Part shown: in pieces, positions 46,201 through 54,866 of the stretch
Layout of the letters: each line of letters starts with the position of its first letter
How positions within the stretch are numbered: the stretch's first letter is position 1
DNA from: Chitinophaga sp. H8
Lineage (GTDB): Bacteria; Bacteroidota; Bacteroidia; Chitinophagales; Chitinophagaceae
Direction of reading: 5' to 3'
NCBI RefSeq assembly: GCF_040567655.1
Contig: NZ_JBEXAC010000001.1
Coordinates: forward strand, 744,001 to 808,000
Length of the DNA stretch: 64,000 bases
The notes under the pieces: model-generated
Database searches by the model: none
Told to the model about the DNA's origin: nothing
What the model saw: only the letters and a program-made list of their open reading frames with translations
Translations under genes and position numbers: made by a program

Positions 46201-46897
46201 GCCTGTCTATTTTCAGGTAACCTGTGTTGACAACCACGTTCACTTCGTTCAGATCAGCAGTAGACAATGTGAGGGTTACTACACGGGCCCGCTGGGCACC
46301 TATTTCCATGTCTGCATACCCCAGCAGATGTATCTGCAGCATGTCATTGGCATATCTGCCTGGAATAGAGAATTCACCGTTTTTGTTTGTTCTGGTACCA
46401 AAATTTTTATTCTTCACTTTGATAGCTACAGCCTCCAGCGGTAGACCAGCTTCGTTAGTGATACGACCGTTAACGTCTGATTGTAAATTAACGTTCTGGT
46501 CAGCAACAGCTGCAACCTTTTCTGTAATAATGATCAAACCATCCCTGATTTCAAAGCTGAGCGGCTGTTCTGAAAGGAGCTTCTGCAGAGCACTGGAAAG
46601 TGGCTCCTTCACCAGTTTGAGTGTGACCGGCTTTGTCTTTTTCAGAATGCGGTCATTGTAAGAGAAATCATACTTTGTCTGCTTGCTGATCTCTTCTGCC
46701 ACCTGTACAAAAGGGGCATTTTTTACATCCAAAGTGACTGTCTGCGCCTTTGCAAACAGTTGCAGCACCATCATTGGAATAAGAATAACTAAAAATCTGT
46801 ACGGAAGTGAAAATGTGGTACCATCATTGTTCTTTGCGAAATGCTCACAGTACAACACATACCTTCCTTTGTTCCTAAGAGAAAGGAAATAGCCCAT
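43229..46897 (-). CDS. SusC/RagA TonB-dependent receptor with STN signalling domain
   Basis: The receptor has about 1,220 residues from the ATG at 46897 (an ATG at 46963 is also open). After a hydrophobic export segment (PYRFLVILIPMMVLQLFAKAQ, split here as PYRFLVILIP and MMVLQLFAKAQ) comes an STN domain (VTLDVKNAPFVQVAEEISKQ), a carboxypeptidase-like domain (VNGRITNEAGLPLEAVAIK), the plug with LWVLDGI and DASATALYGAKAGNGVIVIT, and a long barrel ending GSINVSF. The STN domain contacts the FecR anti-sigma factor encoded just upstream, so substrate binding outside can switch on the ECF sigma factor at 48244-48834. Confidence 0.92.
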   Translation of the reverse strand: MGYFLSLRNKGRYVLYCEHFAKNNDGTTFSLPYRFLVILIPMMVLQLFAKAQTVTLDVKNAPFVQVAEEISKQTKYDFSYNDRILKKTKPVTLKLVKEPLSSALQKLLSEQPLSFEIRDGLIIITEKVAAVADQNVNLQSDVNGRITNEAGLPLEAVAIKVKNKNFGTRTNKNGEFSIPGRYANDMLQIHLLGYADMEIGAQRARVVTLTLSTADLNEVNVVVNTGYLKIDRRHLTSAVTTIKMDDIRTPGVNTIDRLLEGRVPGMMFMQNSGQVGAAPKLRIRGTSTVLGNREPLWVLDGIVLTDPVNVDPQQINDLDFVNLLGNAIAGLNPEDIEQIDVLKDASATALYGAKAGNGVIVITTRKGKPGKPMISYTLSSGYTRRPRYSDRSMYMMNSRERMDVSKEMVERGMQYNNITQWSGYERALQDYYGGKIDYSEFKRLSDYYANVNTDWMGLLTQDAFTQNHTLNLSGGSNDIKYYSSIGYLNETGVIKGEGNKRYSSMLNVTADYKKFMAQIAFNGSYQVRNYSPSDLGVMNYAYNTSRTLPAYNTDGSLFYYPQVNGALKYDYNILNERNNSNDHTDLIAANIRALLRLRVMRGLDVEGTFAVGVSSNSRELYYTKDSYYIFKLRADQTTRWDLAPVGGELQKEDTRNRNYTGRLQVNYLTTMGPSGKHSLTATGGVEVKSNAYNGFNITRRGYFTEMGGYFDIIPTTYTGYYQQWMTTKAALGYFNRQLTNDFAWFSTAGYSYDNRYMLNVHIRGEQSNLFGARTNNRFLPIWAVSGRWNMKNDVFHNVSWINDMALKGSWGWQGNMLPGQSANMVIRQNLATNPYYNETSSNIVNYPNPDLKWERTSSFNAGVEFSILKGKLNGSFAYFYKKTKDAFLDKTVSEVNGVEKYVINSGNLENKGIEVSLSIRAIDNTSLGSTKRGFVWRIDPQLGQVLNKVLNRAINNRNNVLVDNITYNNFLDGSVQLSGKPLNTFYSYKFKGLSPVDGSPIFYGAEPEMSEEYNKKYSQMKREDVYLAVMSESGRREPFIQGGISNYFGWRNFGLSFNVTYSLGNKIRMLKIASGYASTIAYPQQNLRKEFVRRWRRPGDENDTNIPGLQVNTTQNTPWWNMYPASAYSFGGSIYDMYDNSDIRLVSANYLKLQSASFKYNFDEKMIRRLGFASAYVSITGTNLFTITNRLLKGQDPAQSGQSPNINLSVRPAYTGSINVSF

Positions 46898-47008
46898 AAA
46901 TGAAAGGGTTGGTTTTTGGTTGATTATAGGTATAAAGTTCCCCACGGCTAACGTATACATCACACGTTGCTACAAGCGGAAACCCAATAAATGATTTTAG
47001 TAGTTTTA

Positions 47009-48169
47009 CTAATGGATTACTCTAATACTCCTGTCGTTTACGTCAAATTTTATATCCCCTATTTTTTCCAGTGCATGAAGCACAGTTGACAATTTTTTAT
47101 CTCTCCTGATGGATGCATGAATTTTAATATCTTCAGGAATACCATTATAGTCTATATCCAGGTCATACCAACGTTCCAGCTGGTGTAATACTTCTATCAA
47201 TGGTGTGGCCCTGAACCTGAAATCTCCATCTTTCCATGCTGTGTATAATGATACATCTACCATTGCTACATTAAAATCTTCCTTATCCAGCAAAGCCTGT
47301 TCACCAGGACGCATTTGTAACGGCAGGCCTCCGCTGCTTTCTAATCTCACGCTGCCGGTTACCAATGTGGTCACTGTTTTCCCCTCGTCCTGGTAACAAT
47401 TAATATTAAATTCAGTGCCCAGTACTTTAATATCCTGTTTTGGTGTATGCACAATGAATGGTTGGGAAGCATGCTGTGATACTTCAAAATAAGCTTCGCC
47501 ATGCAGTGTTACCTCACGGTCTTTCCCATTAAATGAGGTTGGATATGACAATGAAGAAGCTGCATTCAGCCAAACCCTTGTGCCATCACTTAATGTTACG
47601 CGGTATTGTCCTCCTTTTGGAGTATTTAATGTTACCAGCTGGATAACATCTTTTACAGGCAGTATATCTCCATCTTTGTAGCGAATACTTTCTTTGTCTA
47701 TGACAATTTCTTCTTTCTCACCATTCAACTGATATACCGTTCCATTAGATGTGGTGAGCGTAGCCCGGTTTGTACCTGGTGGGATATCAAGGTTTGCAAA
47801 TCTCGTTGTAGCAGTACGGTTACCTGCATATTCCCTATAAAAGTAAAATCCGCTTGACAATACAAGCAATAATCCTGCTGCCGCTGCAACTCCTTTCCAC
47901 CAGGACATCCGTCTAAATTTTTGACCAGATGTCGTCATGCCCAGTCGCTTCTCAATGCCTTGCCAGGCGAGATCTTTAACTATTGTGGCTTTGGTAGCCA
48001 AGGGTGGTGATTCGACTAACTCTTCTGAAAAAAAGTTAATGAATAAGGCATCCAGTTCCTGCTGGTTTTCCTGTTGCTGAAAAAAATCATACAGATAGGC
48101 CAATTCCTGTTCAGTTATTATGCCTAACAAATATTTTTTAAAAAGTTCTTCTATATGAGTGTTTTCCAT
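47009..48169 (-). CDS. FecR-family anti-sigma factor
   Basis: This 386-residue inner-membrane protein has a cytoplasmic helical part (residues 1-85), one membrane helix (GVAAAAGLLLVLSSGFYFY near 90-108) and a periplasmic FecR domain (LSDGTRVWLNAASSLSYPTSF near 190, GEAYFEVSQHASQPFIVHT near 225, LGTEFNINCY). A C-terminal DUF4974-like segment (PLIEVLHQLERWYDLDIDY) follows. It holds the ECF sigma factor of the gene before it and receives the signal from the SusC STN domain. It is located 74 bases after the sigma gene and 45 bases before the SusC locus. Confidence 0.92.
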   Translation of the reverse strand: MENTHIEELFKKYLLGIITEQELAYLYDFFQQQENQQELDALFINFFSEELVESPPLATKATIVKDLAWQGIEKRLGMTTSGQKFRRMSWWKGVAAAAGLLLVLSSGFYFYREYAGNRTATTRFANLDIPPGTNRATLTTSNGTVYQLNGEKEEIVIDKESIRYKDGDILPVKDVIQLVTLNTPKGGQYRVTLSDGTRVWLNAASSLSYPTSFNGKDREVTLHGEAYFEVSQHASQPFIVHTPKQDIKVLGTEFNINCYQDEGKTVTTLVTGSVRLESSGGLPLQMRPGEQALLDKEDFNVAMVDVSLYTAWKDGDFRFRATPLIEVLHQLERWYDLDIDYNGIPEDIKIHASIRRDKKLSTVLHALEKIGDIKFDVNDRSIRVIH

Positions 48170-48243
48170 CTTAGCAATAGTCCTGTTAATGCCTGATTAC
48201 AATAAATACACACGAGAAATAAAAAATAGCACCCCTTCAGGCA

Positions 48244-48834
48244 TTATTTTTCAAAAAAAATGGGAATTAATACTGCGAGGATATATATGTGGTTGCGTTT
48301 TAATATATTTCTCAATTGTTTATTAGCCTCTTGTATGTGATGGTTGATGGCGGAGGTACTAATATTTAAACGCTTGCTTATTTCCTGGTAGCTAAGGCCA
48401 TCTATCTTGGCCATGACATATACCTCCCTTTGTCTTGGAGTAAGCTTACTTAAAGCTGCCTGCAGCAATTCTTTGGCTTCGGATTGGTCGTGAGATGTTT
48501 CTATGGGATTATGACCTTCATCCGGATTGATCTGCTTACGCATCAGCTGATCATAGACACTTCTTCTATATACATTCTTTGAAAGATTGGCTGCTATTTT
48601 ATATAATAAAGCACCAAAACTAAGCTCGGGATTGATCGTCAGCCTTATCTCCCAAATTTTTATAAACAGATCCTGCAGAACATCTTCTGCCAATTCTTCT
48701 GACCGTAGTAATTGGATTAGCCTGGCAGCCAGTCGAGGTGCATAGTGCTCATACAGTGTCTTAAACGCAGGTTCATCACCATCCCGCAATCTGCGCAACA
48801 GTTCCTTCTCATCAGTGATGTGTATGATGTTCAC
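48244..48834 (-). CDS. ECF RNA polymerase sigma factor
   Basis: This 196-residue protein has region 2 (FKTLYEHYAPRLAARLIQLL, LAEDVLQDLFIKIW) and region 4 (LTPRQREVYVMAKIDGLSYQEISKRLN, here in two pieces) with a helix-turn-helix; there is no region 3, as usual for ECF sigmas. A hydrophobic C-terminal tail (IYILAVLIPIFF) is seen in many Bacteroidota FecR-paired sigmas. It should drive the leftward SusCD locus. The gene diverges from another ECF sigma gene 369 bases away. Confidence 0.92.
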   Translation of the reverse strand: MNIIHITDEKELLRRLRDGDEPAFKTLYEHYAPRLAARLIQLLRSEELAEDVLQDLFIKIWEIRLTINPELSFGALLYKIAANLSKNVYRRSVYDQLMRKQINPDEGHNPIETSHDQSEAKELLQAALSKLTPRQREVYVMAKIDGLSYQEISKRLNISTSAINHHIQEANKQLRNILKRNHIYILAVLIPIFFEK

Positions 48835-49203
48835 TTTTCTTAAGTAATATTTTCAGTTGAAAAATATAAAAAGCCGAAAAGAAAAGCTAAGTTATAATGA
48901 AAATTGCATGGAGAAATTTAATATTTTTTGAAAAAATATATTTATATTATTGGTTTGTAGTGGTCGGTTTATTAAGAGCGATCGCTTAATATACCGGGCC
49001 CCGCTGAAATTATCCCGGTTATTAACCGGGAATTTTTGTTTGTATACCTGAAGGAAATTCTAACACCTTATACTGCGGGCTCAGGTGTTTTCTCAACAAA
49101 GTGCTATCATCCTATCTTATTTATTAAACAGGTGATTTGAAATACAACAGAAATTAATTGCGGTTGATTGTTTATTTTGCAAGGAGAAGAAATCTGTTTG
49201 TAA
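48835..49203 (+). promoter_or_regulatory. Divergent intergenic region with promoter-like motif and two terminator-like hairpins
   Basis: On the + strand TTTG at 48927-48930 is followed after 19 bases by TTGGTTTG (48950-48957), one mismatch from TAnnTTTG. About 50 bases on, TCCCGGTT-ATT-AACCGGGA (49013-49031) forms an 8-base stem followed by TTTTTG. A second stem AACACCT/AGGTGTT (49062-49068, 49083-49089) with TTTT follows. An imperfect palindrome around GCGATCGC lies at 48971-48990. The layout suggests a short RNA or an attenuated leader for the sigma gene at 49204. Confidence 0.4.
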
Positions 49204-49794
49204 TTGAGTACCTTGGAAGTTTTTGATGATTTTAAAATTGCTGCGCTAATAGCCAAAGGTGATGAAGATGCATTTTCCAGCCTCTTTTATCATTATGGGG
49301 CAATCATAAATCCGGTTATTTTAAAAATTGTAAAAAGCGCTGCTGTTACAGAAGATGTCATTGCAGAGGTTTTTTTAAAGCTATGGCTTAACAGGGCCCG
49401 TCTTCCGGAAATATCCAACCTTTCCGGCTATATCTATAGAGCAGCCACGAATATTGCATTTAATGAGCTACGTAAGGAGAAGAATGGAGACCATGCCATT
49501 AGACAGCTATACCTTTATTCTCCGGATGACACTATCAACCAGGAAGATGCTGTTGCTGTAAAAGATTTAAGGGAATTGATTAATAAAGCAGTGGGTGCCT
49601 TACCCAACCAGCGAAGAAAAATCTACCAGCTAAGCCGGGAAGAAGGGCTGTCCCGCGCTGAAATTGCAGCATATCTTAATATATCCGAAAATACAGTTAA
49701 AGACCAATTGCGAATTGCCCTGCGTTTCATCCAGGAAACAGTCCAAAAGGATTTTGGTGTTTATATAGCACTGATTCTTTTGAAATACCTGTAA
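49204..49794 (+). CDS. ECF RNA polymerase sigma factor, TTG start
   Basis: This 196-residue protein has sigma region 2 (FSSLFYHYGAIINPVILKIV, TEDVIAEVFLKLWLNRARL) and region 4 (LPNQRRKIYQLSREEGLSRAEIAAYLN, two pieces). A stop codon lies immediately before the TTG at 49204 and no in-frame ATG precedes region 2, so the start must be TTG (49204 or 49213). A possible ribosome site AAGGAGAAG lies 15 bases before. The hydrophobic tail GVYIALILLKYL is like that of its divergent neighbour. It should control the rightward FecR/SusCD locus. Confidence 0.9.
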   Translation: MSTLEVFDDFKIAALIAKGDEDAFSSLFYHYGAIINPVILKIVKSAAVTEDVIAEVFLKLWLNRARLPEISNLSGYIYRAATNIAFNELRKEKNGDHAIRQLYLYSPDDTINQEDAVAVKDLRELINKAVGALPNQRRKIYQLSREEGLSRAEIAAYLNISENTVKDQLRIALRFIQETVQKDFGVYIALILLKYL

Positions 49795-49882
49795 TTTTTT
49801 TTTCGGTTGAACAGTACCTGCAACAAAGTTGTGTGTCTTATCTTGAATAACACCTGAAATCGTAGTGTTAAAACTGTAACTA

Positions 49883-51049
49883 TTGAAATCTAAACAGGAC
49901 ATAGAAAAGCTGCTACAGCAATATCTGGATGATGAAAGTACGCCGGAAGAGGTAAAGGAGTTACTAGCGCTGAATAACTCCCATCCAGATATGGATTGGT
50001 ATCCTTATCTGGAAGAGGTGTTTAGAAACAGCGCTCCCGATGCTGAATTTACAAAAGAAAAATGGGAGCCGGTTTTGAGGTCCATCTTGCAAAAAGAGGA
50101 AGAAAGGGTTGTTGGTTTCAGGATGCTCAGAAGATGGCGGCTGGTCGCAGCAGCTTGTTTTTTATTGGCATTGGGAACCTTACTTTGGTGGTTTAATATG
50201 CGCGGGCCCGATACAGGCCCGATAGCAAACGTTCCTATCACAGATATTCCTGCGCCAACCGGGAACCGTGCGACAATTACCCTGGCAGATGGGCGAAGGG
50301 TGGATTTGGATAGCGCGGGTAATGGTCAATTAGCACAGCAGGGAGCCATGAAACTGGTAAAGCTGGCCAGCGGACAGATTGCTTATCAAACTTCCGAAGG
50401 GCAGATAGTAAAAGAATTACAGTACAATACACTGAGTAATCCCCGGGGCAGCAAAGTAATAGATATCCGGTTGTCGGATGGAAGCCAGGTGTGGCTGAAT
50501 GCCGGTTCATCTATTACTTATCCGGTAGCATTTACAGGGAATGAGCGTAAGGTGGAATTGCATGGAGAGGGATACTTTGAGGTGGCCAAAGACAAAGCGG
50601 CGAAATTTATTGTTTCGTCTGATGGCGTTAGAACAGAAGTACTGGGTACGCATTTTAATGTGAATGCATATAGCAATGAACAAGTAATTAAAGTAACCTT
50701 ATTGGAAGGGGCGGTAAGAACGGGAAATAAGGATGGAACGGTTGTTATTGCGCCTGGTCAGCAGGCCGTGGCAGGAAAAGGAAGTATGAAAGTAAATGCT
50801 TCTCCCAACCTCGACCAGGTCATGGCTTGGAAAAACGGGGTGTTCAATTTTGATCAGCTGGGCATAGACGAGGTAATGGGCCAGATTGAAAATTGGTACG
50901 ACGTAAAGGTGGAATACCAATCCGGGAAACCCACTGCCCGTTTATTCGGAGAGATGGGACGGGATCTGAGCCTACAGGAAGTACTGCAGAGCCTAAAAGA
51001 TGCAGGAATTCGTTGCCGCCTGGAAGGTAAAATAGTAACAATTGATTAA
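49883..51049 (+). CDS. FecR-family anti-sigma factor, TTG start
   Basis: This 388-residue protein has a cytoplasmic N-terminal part, one membrane helix (RLVAAACFLLALGTLLWWF at about 85-103), a FecR domain (LSDGSQVWLNAGSSITYPVAF near 195, GEGYFEVAKDKAAKFIV, LGTHFNVNAY) and a C-terminal DUF4974-like part (IDEVMGQIENWYDVKVEYQ). An in-frame TAA stands four bases before the TTG, and no ATG occurs in the first 35 codons, so TTG is the start. It pairs with the sigma factor before it and the SusC after it. Confidence 0.9.
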   Translation: MKSKQDIEKLLQQYLDDESTPEEVKELLALNNSHPDMDWYPYLEEVFRNSAPDAEFTKEKWEPVLRSILQKEEERVVGFRMLRRWRLVAAACFLLALGTLLWWFNMRGPDTGPIANVPITDIPAPTGNRATITLADGRRVDLDSAGNGQLAQQGAMKLVKLASGQIAYQTSEGQIVKELQYNTLSNPRGSKVIDIRLSDGSQVWLNAGSSITYPVAFTGNERKVELHGEGYFEVAKDKAAKFIVSSDGVRTEVLGTHFNVNAYSNEQVIKVTLLEGAVRTGNKDGTVVIAPGQQAVAGKGSMKVNASPNLDQVMAWKNGVFNFDQLGIDEVMGQIENWYDVKVEYQSGKPTARLFGEMGRDLSLQEVLQSLKDAGIRCRLEGKIVTID

Positions 51050-51229
51050 AGCATACATTATTCACTTCCAAAAACCAGCTCATATGATGTCATGAAATAG
51101 AAATGAAGGGATTTCAAAAAAAAGCCGGAAGTGCTAGGAACACTGCCGGCGGCTATTTTGAATTGATCTCACAATGAAATACTTGAAGGAATTTACTGTT
51201 TTATCAAAACAAAATCAGACTATAAAAGT

Positions 51230-54200
51230 ATGCAAAATTTTGCATTTAGTAAAGCCTGCATTTCTGTGTACGGAAATGACTTGCAACAACCAAAATACGT
51301 CGGGATTAGTATCCCGCTGAGGCGAGGAGCCGGAATGAATGCTTTTCAGGAAAAGAACTTGATTGTCCGTGTGATGAAACTTACAACAGCCATACTATTC
51401 ATCTTTTGCTTACAGGTAAGCGCCAGGGTATCTTCACAAACGATCACCTATGCAGGGCATGACGTGAAGCTGGAGCAGGTGTTTCAGGTGATCAAAAAAC
51501 AGACGGGATATACAATCTTTGGTAATGAAGAACTGTTACGATCAGCACTACCCGTAACAATTGAGGCGCAAAACATGCCTTTACAATCATTTCTGACAAA
51601 GCTGTTTGCCGGCCAGCCCATACAATACAATATCCGCAAGCGAACGATCATATTGTCAAAGGCCGCAGTACCGCCGGCAACCAACAGCCAATCCCAGGAG
51701 GATGCTCCGCAGATACAGCAGATCGAATTACAGGGGCGCATCATAGACAGTACAGGCGCCCCCCTGGCCGGTGCCTCGGTAAAAATAACAGGCACCCATA
51801 TTGGCACAACTGCGAATGACAACGGGGAGTTTTCAATCAATGTGAAAGAAGCGGATGTACTATTTATTTCTTTTGTGGGCTATGAATCACAAAGTATAAA
51901 GGTAACGGCAGATGTATTAAGCCGGCAAACCATTACCATTCGATTGCTGGCGGATGTGCATGTGCTGGAGGCCGCGGTAGTGGTGGTGAATACAGGGTAT
52001 CAGAAAATACCAAAGGAGCGGGCAACGGGTAGTTTTGTTTATTTAAGTAATAAAGAGCTCAACCGCCGGGTAGGCACCAGCGTTATCGAGCTGCTGGATG
52101 GCAATGCCAACGGAATACAGTTCGACAAACGAACGCCAAATCAACGATTCAATATCAGGGGTTATAATTCTTTTACGTTTACACAACCCCTGGTAGTGGT
52201 CGACAATTTTCCCTACTACGGTGAGGTAAATGACCTTGACCCGAACGATATTGAAAGTGTTACCTTATTGAAAGATGCTGCCGCAGCCAGTATCTGGGGG
52301 GCCAAAGCCGGGAACGGTGTAATTGTGATTACCCGGAAAAAATCGACCATAGGCCAACCGTTTCGGGTAGATTTTAACAGCAATGTAACGATACAGGAAC
52401 CTATCGATCTGTACTATAAAAAGAACATGACAGTACCCGAGCTGATGGGGGTGGAGCGCTGGTTGTTTGATAAGGGCCATTATGATGCCAGGTTGACTAA
52501 TCCCAACAAGAAAACGATTATCCTGTCGCCGCAGGTGCAGTTGTTGAACCAACTCCGCAATAACCAGATCACACAGGAAGCGGCCGATGCGCAAATCGCT
52601 GCCTGGGAGCAGCAGGATGTACGGCAGGATTATGAAAAATATTTTTACAGGAATGCAGTCACGCAGCAATACAGTCTGAATTTGTCCGGCGGAGGTAGTA
52701 AACACAGCTTTATGGTGTCTGGTGGTTTGGTGCGCGGTTTGTCAGAAATGGTGAATGCCGATAATCAGCGTATGAATCTCCGATCGTTACTCTCTTTTCG
52801 CCCGTTAAAAAACCTGGAGGTATCAGCGGAAATGAGTTTGTTATCCGCCAATGCCACTTCAGGTTCCTTTTACAGTCATCCGATTACAGTTGGCGGAGGT
52901 ATGGGATCTATTTGGCCCTACGCGCAATTGGTGGATGACGGTGGCAACGCGCTTGCTGTTCCTATGACCTATAATCCCGACTATATCGATACACTGGGTG
53001 GAGGCCGTTTCCTCGACTGGCGGTTACGTCCATACGACGAGCTGTTCAACAGCACCAGGGATGTACGTTCTCTTCACAATAATATCCTGGTGAAGATCGG
53101 GTACAAGCCGGTTAAAAACCTGGAGCTAAGTATTATTTACAAGCATGAAAGGCTAAACGGTACCACGGAGTTCCTGAAACGCGAAGAGGCTTATAGCACC
53201 CGGAATATGATCAACCGGTTTACCCAATTGAAGGACGATAAGGTCACTTATATTGTTCCGCGCGGTAGTATCCTGGAATATCAGCATGACCGGATGCGTG
53301 GTAATAATATCCGGGGGCAGCTCAGCTATAATCTGAGCTGGAAGGGCCTTCACCGGATCGACTTTATAGGAGGAGGTGAAACTAGTGATAACCAAAGCAA
53401 TTCCACGTCAAACAATTACTATGGGTATGATCCTGATCTTAAGATTGCAGGCGTGGTGGATGCGGTGAATTATTATCCCATATCGGATGGTGTATCAAGT
53501 ATCGGTAAAATTTCCAGCGGACAGGGGTTTAATGAACTACGCAACCGCAGCGTCTCATTTTTCTCCAACTTGTCTTATACCTACAAAAGCCGCTACATTG
53601 TTACGGCAAGCGCCCGCCGTGATGCCGCCAATATATTTGGTGTAAGCACCAATAATAAATGGAAACCGCTTTGGTCTGGGGGGCTTTCCTGGATCCTCTC
53701 CGAGGAACGGTTTCTACAGCAATCGGCTTTTGATAATCTTAAGCTGCGGGTTACTTATGGCCACAGTGGCAACTCAGGAGGTATGTCGGCCAAAACCAAG
53801 ATCATCATGTATAATTCGGTTTCCGAGTATACTAATACGCCCATTGGGCTGGTGATGGGGCCTCCCAATCCGGACTTGCGGTGGGAGCTGGTTGGCATGT
53901 TCAATATGGGGGTTGATTTTAGTTTATGGAACAGACGGTTAAGCGGCTCGCTGGAATATTTCAGTAAAAAATCGACCGATTTGATCTCGTCGTCCATGGT
54001 TGATCCCACCAATGGATTTGTGCAATTGGATAAGAATATAGCCACCTTAACAGGGAAGGGGGTAGATATTCAGATTAGTGCAGATATTCTTCGCAGGGCC
54101 GTACGGTGGTCGGCCACCTGGTCGCTTTCGCATGTAAAGGATGTAGTGCATAAATATTACGGGTCTAAATACAATATTGATTTCCTGGCTGGAGCAGACG

Positions 54201-54856
54201 GAAGTGGTATGTATCCTATGGAAGGGTACCAGCTGTATCCTGTTTTTAGCTATCGATCGGCAGGGCTAAATCCGGAAAACGGCAATCCCAGGGGATATAT
54301 CGGTGATAAGGTAAGTGAAGACTATACTAATATTTTCAGGGGGTCGTTGAGTGATCTGGTCTACCATGGATCGGCGCTACCCCGGCTGTACGGTTTCTTG
54401 CGGCAAGATGTTTCCTGGCGTGGCTTCGCATTATCAGCAAATTTTACTTATAAATTCAACTACTATTTCCAGCGGGAAGGACTGAACTATAGCATGCTGT
54501 TCGCGAATTACAAGGGGCACCCCGATTTTAATAAACGCTGGCAGCAACCCGGAGATGAGCGCAATACCCGGGTACCTTCCATGATCTATCCAGCGGTTTC
54601 CAACAGGGAATCTTTTTACCAGCGCTCGGAAGATAATGTCAGGAAAGGTGATCAGATCAAACTGCGGGACATCAGACTGTCTTACAGTAGACCGATAAAA
54701 ATCAGAAGTTCAGGTAAAGCCATGCAGGTACAGCTTTATGGTACTATGGGCAATGCAGCGCTGTTATGGACTGCAAACGATGAGCACCTGGATGCAGATT
54801 ACAGGAATACGCCGCCCGGCAGAAATTATTCGCTGGGAATTAGTGCAAATTTTTAA
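51230..54856 (+). CDS. SusC/RagA TonB-dependent receptor with STN domain
   Basis: This 1208-residue outer-membrane receptor has a long N-terminus before the export segment (LTTAILFIFCLQVSARVSS), as is usual in Chitinophaga-type SusC proteins. Next come an STN domain (QVIKKQTGYTIFGNEELL), a carboxypeptidase-like domain (LQGRIIDSTGAPLAGASVKI), the plug (PLVVVDNFPYYGEVNDLDP, DAAAASIWGAKAGNGVIVIT) and a barrel ending YSLGISANF. The STN domain should signal to the FecR protein upstream. It is the main channel of the rightward locus. Confidence 0.92.
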   Translation: MQNFAFSKACISVYGNDLQQPKYVGISIPLRRGAGMNAFQEKNLIVRVMKLTTAILFIFCLQVSARVSSQTITYAGHDVKLEQVFQVIKKQTGYTIFGNEELLRSALPVTIEAQNMPLQSFLTKLFAGQPIQYNIRKRTIILSKAAVPPATNSQSQEDAPQIQQIELQGRIIDSTGAPLAGASVKITGTHIGTTANDNGEFSINVKEADVLFISFVGYESQSIKVTADVLSRQTITIRLLADVHVLEAAVVVVNTGYQKIPKERATGSFVYLSNKELNRRVGTSVIELLDGNANGIQFDKRTPNQRFNIRGYNSFTFTQPLVVVDNFPYYGEVNDLDPNDIESVTLLKDAAAASIWGAKAGNGVIVITRKKSTIGQPFRVDFNSNVTIQEPIDLYYKKNMTVPELMGVERWLFDKGHYDARLTNPNKKTIILSPQVQLLNQLRNNQITQEAADAQIAAWEQQDVRQDYEKYFYRNAVTQQYSLNLSGGGSKHSFMVSGGLVRGLSEMVNADNQRMNLRSLLSFRPLKNLEVSAEMSLLSANATSGSFYSHPITVGGGMGSIWPYAQLVDDGGNALAVPMTYNPDYIDTLGGGRFLDWRLRPYDELFNSTRDVRSLHNNILVKIGYKPVKNLELSIIYKHERLNGTTEFLKREEAYSTRNMINRFTQLKDDKVTYIVPRGSILEYQHDRMRGNNIRGQLSYNLSWKGLHRIDFIGGGETSDNQSNSTSNNYYGYDPDLKIAGVVDAVNYYPISDGVSSIGKISSGQGFNELRNRSVSFFSNLSYTYKSRYIVTASARRDAANIFGVSTNNKWKPLWSGGLSWILSEERFLQQSAFDNLKLRVTYGHSGNSGGMSAKTKIIMYNSVSEYTNTPIGLVMGPPNPDLRWELVGMFNMGVDFSLWNRRLSGSLEYFSKKSTDLISSSMVDPTNGFVQLDKNIATLTGKGVDIQISADILRRAVRWSATWSLSHVKDVVHKYYGSKYNIDFLAGADGSGMYPMEGYQLYPVFSYRSAGLNPENGNPRGYIGDKVSEDYTNIFRGSLSDLVYHGSALPRLYGFLRQDVSWRGFALSANFTYKFNYYFQREGLNYSMLFANYKGHPDFNKRWQQPGDERNTRVPSMIYPAVSNRESFYQRSEDNVRKGDQIKLRDIRLSYSRPIKIRSSGKAMQVQLYGTMGNAALLWTANDEHLDADYRNTPPGRNYSLGISANF

Positions 54857-54866
54857 AAAGACACTC

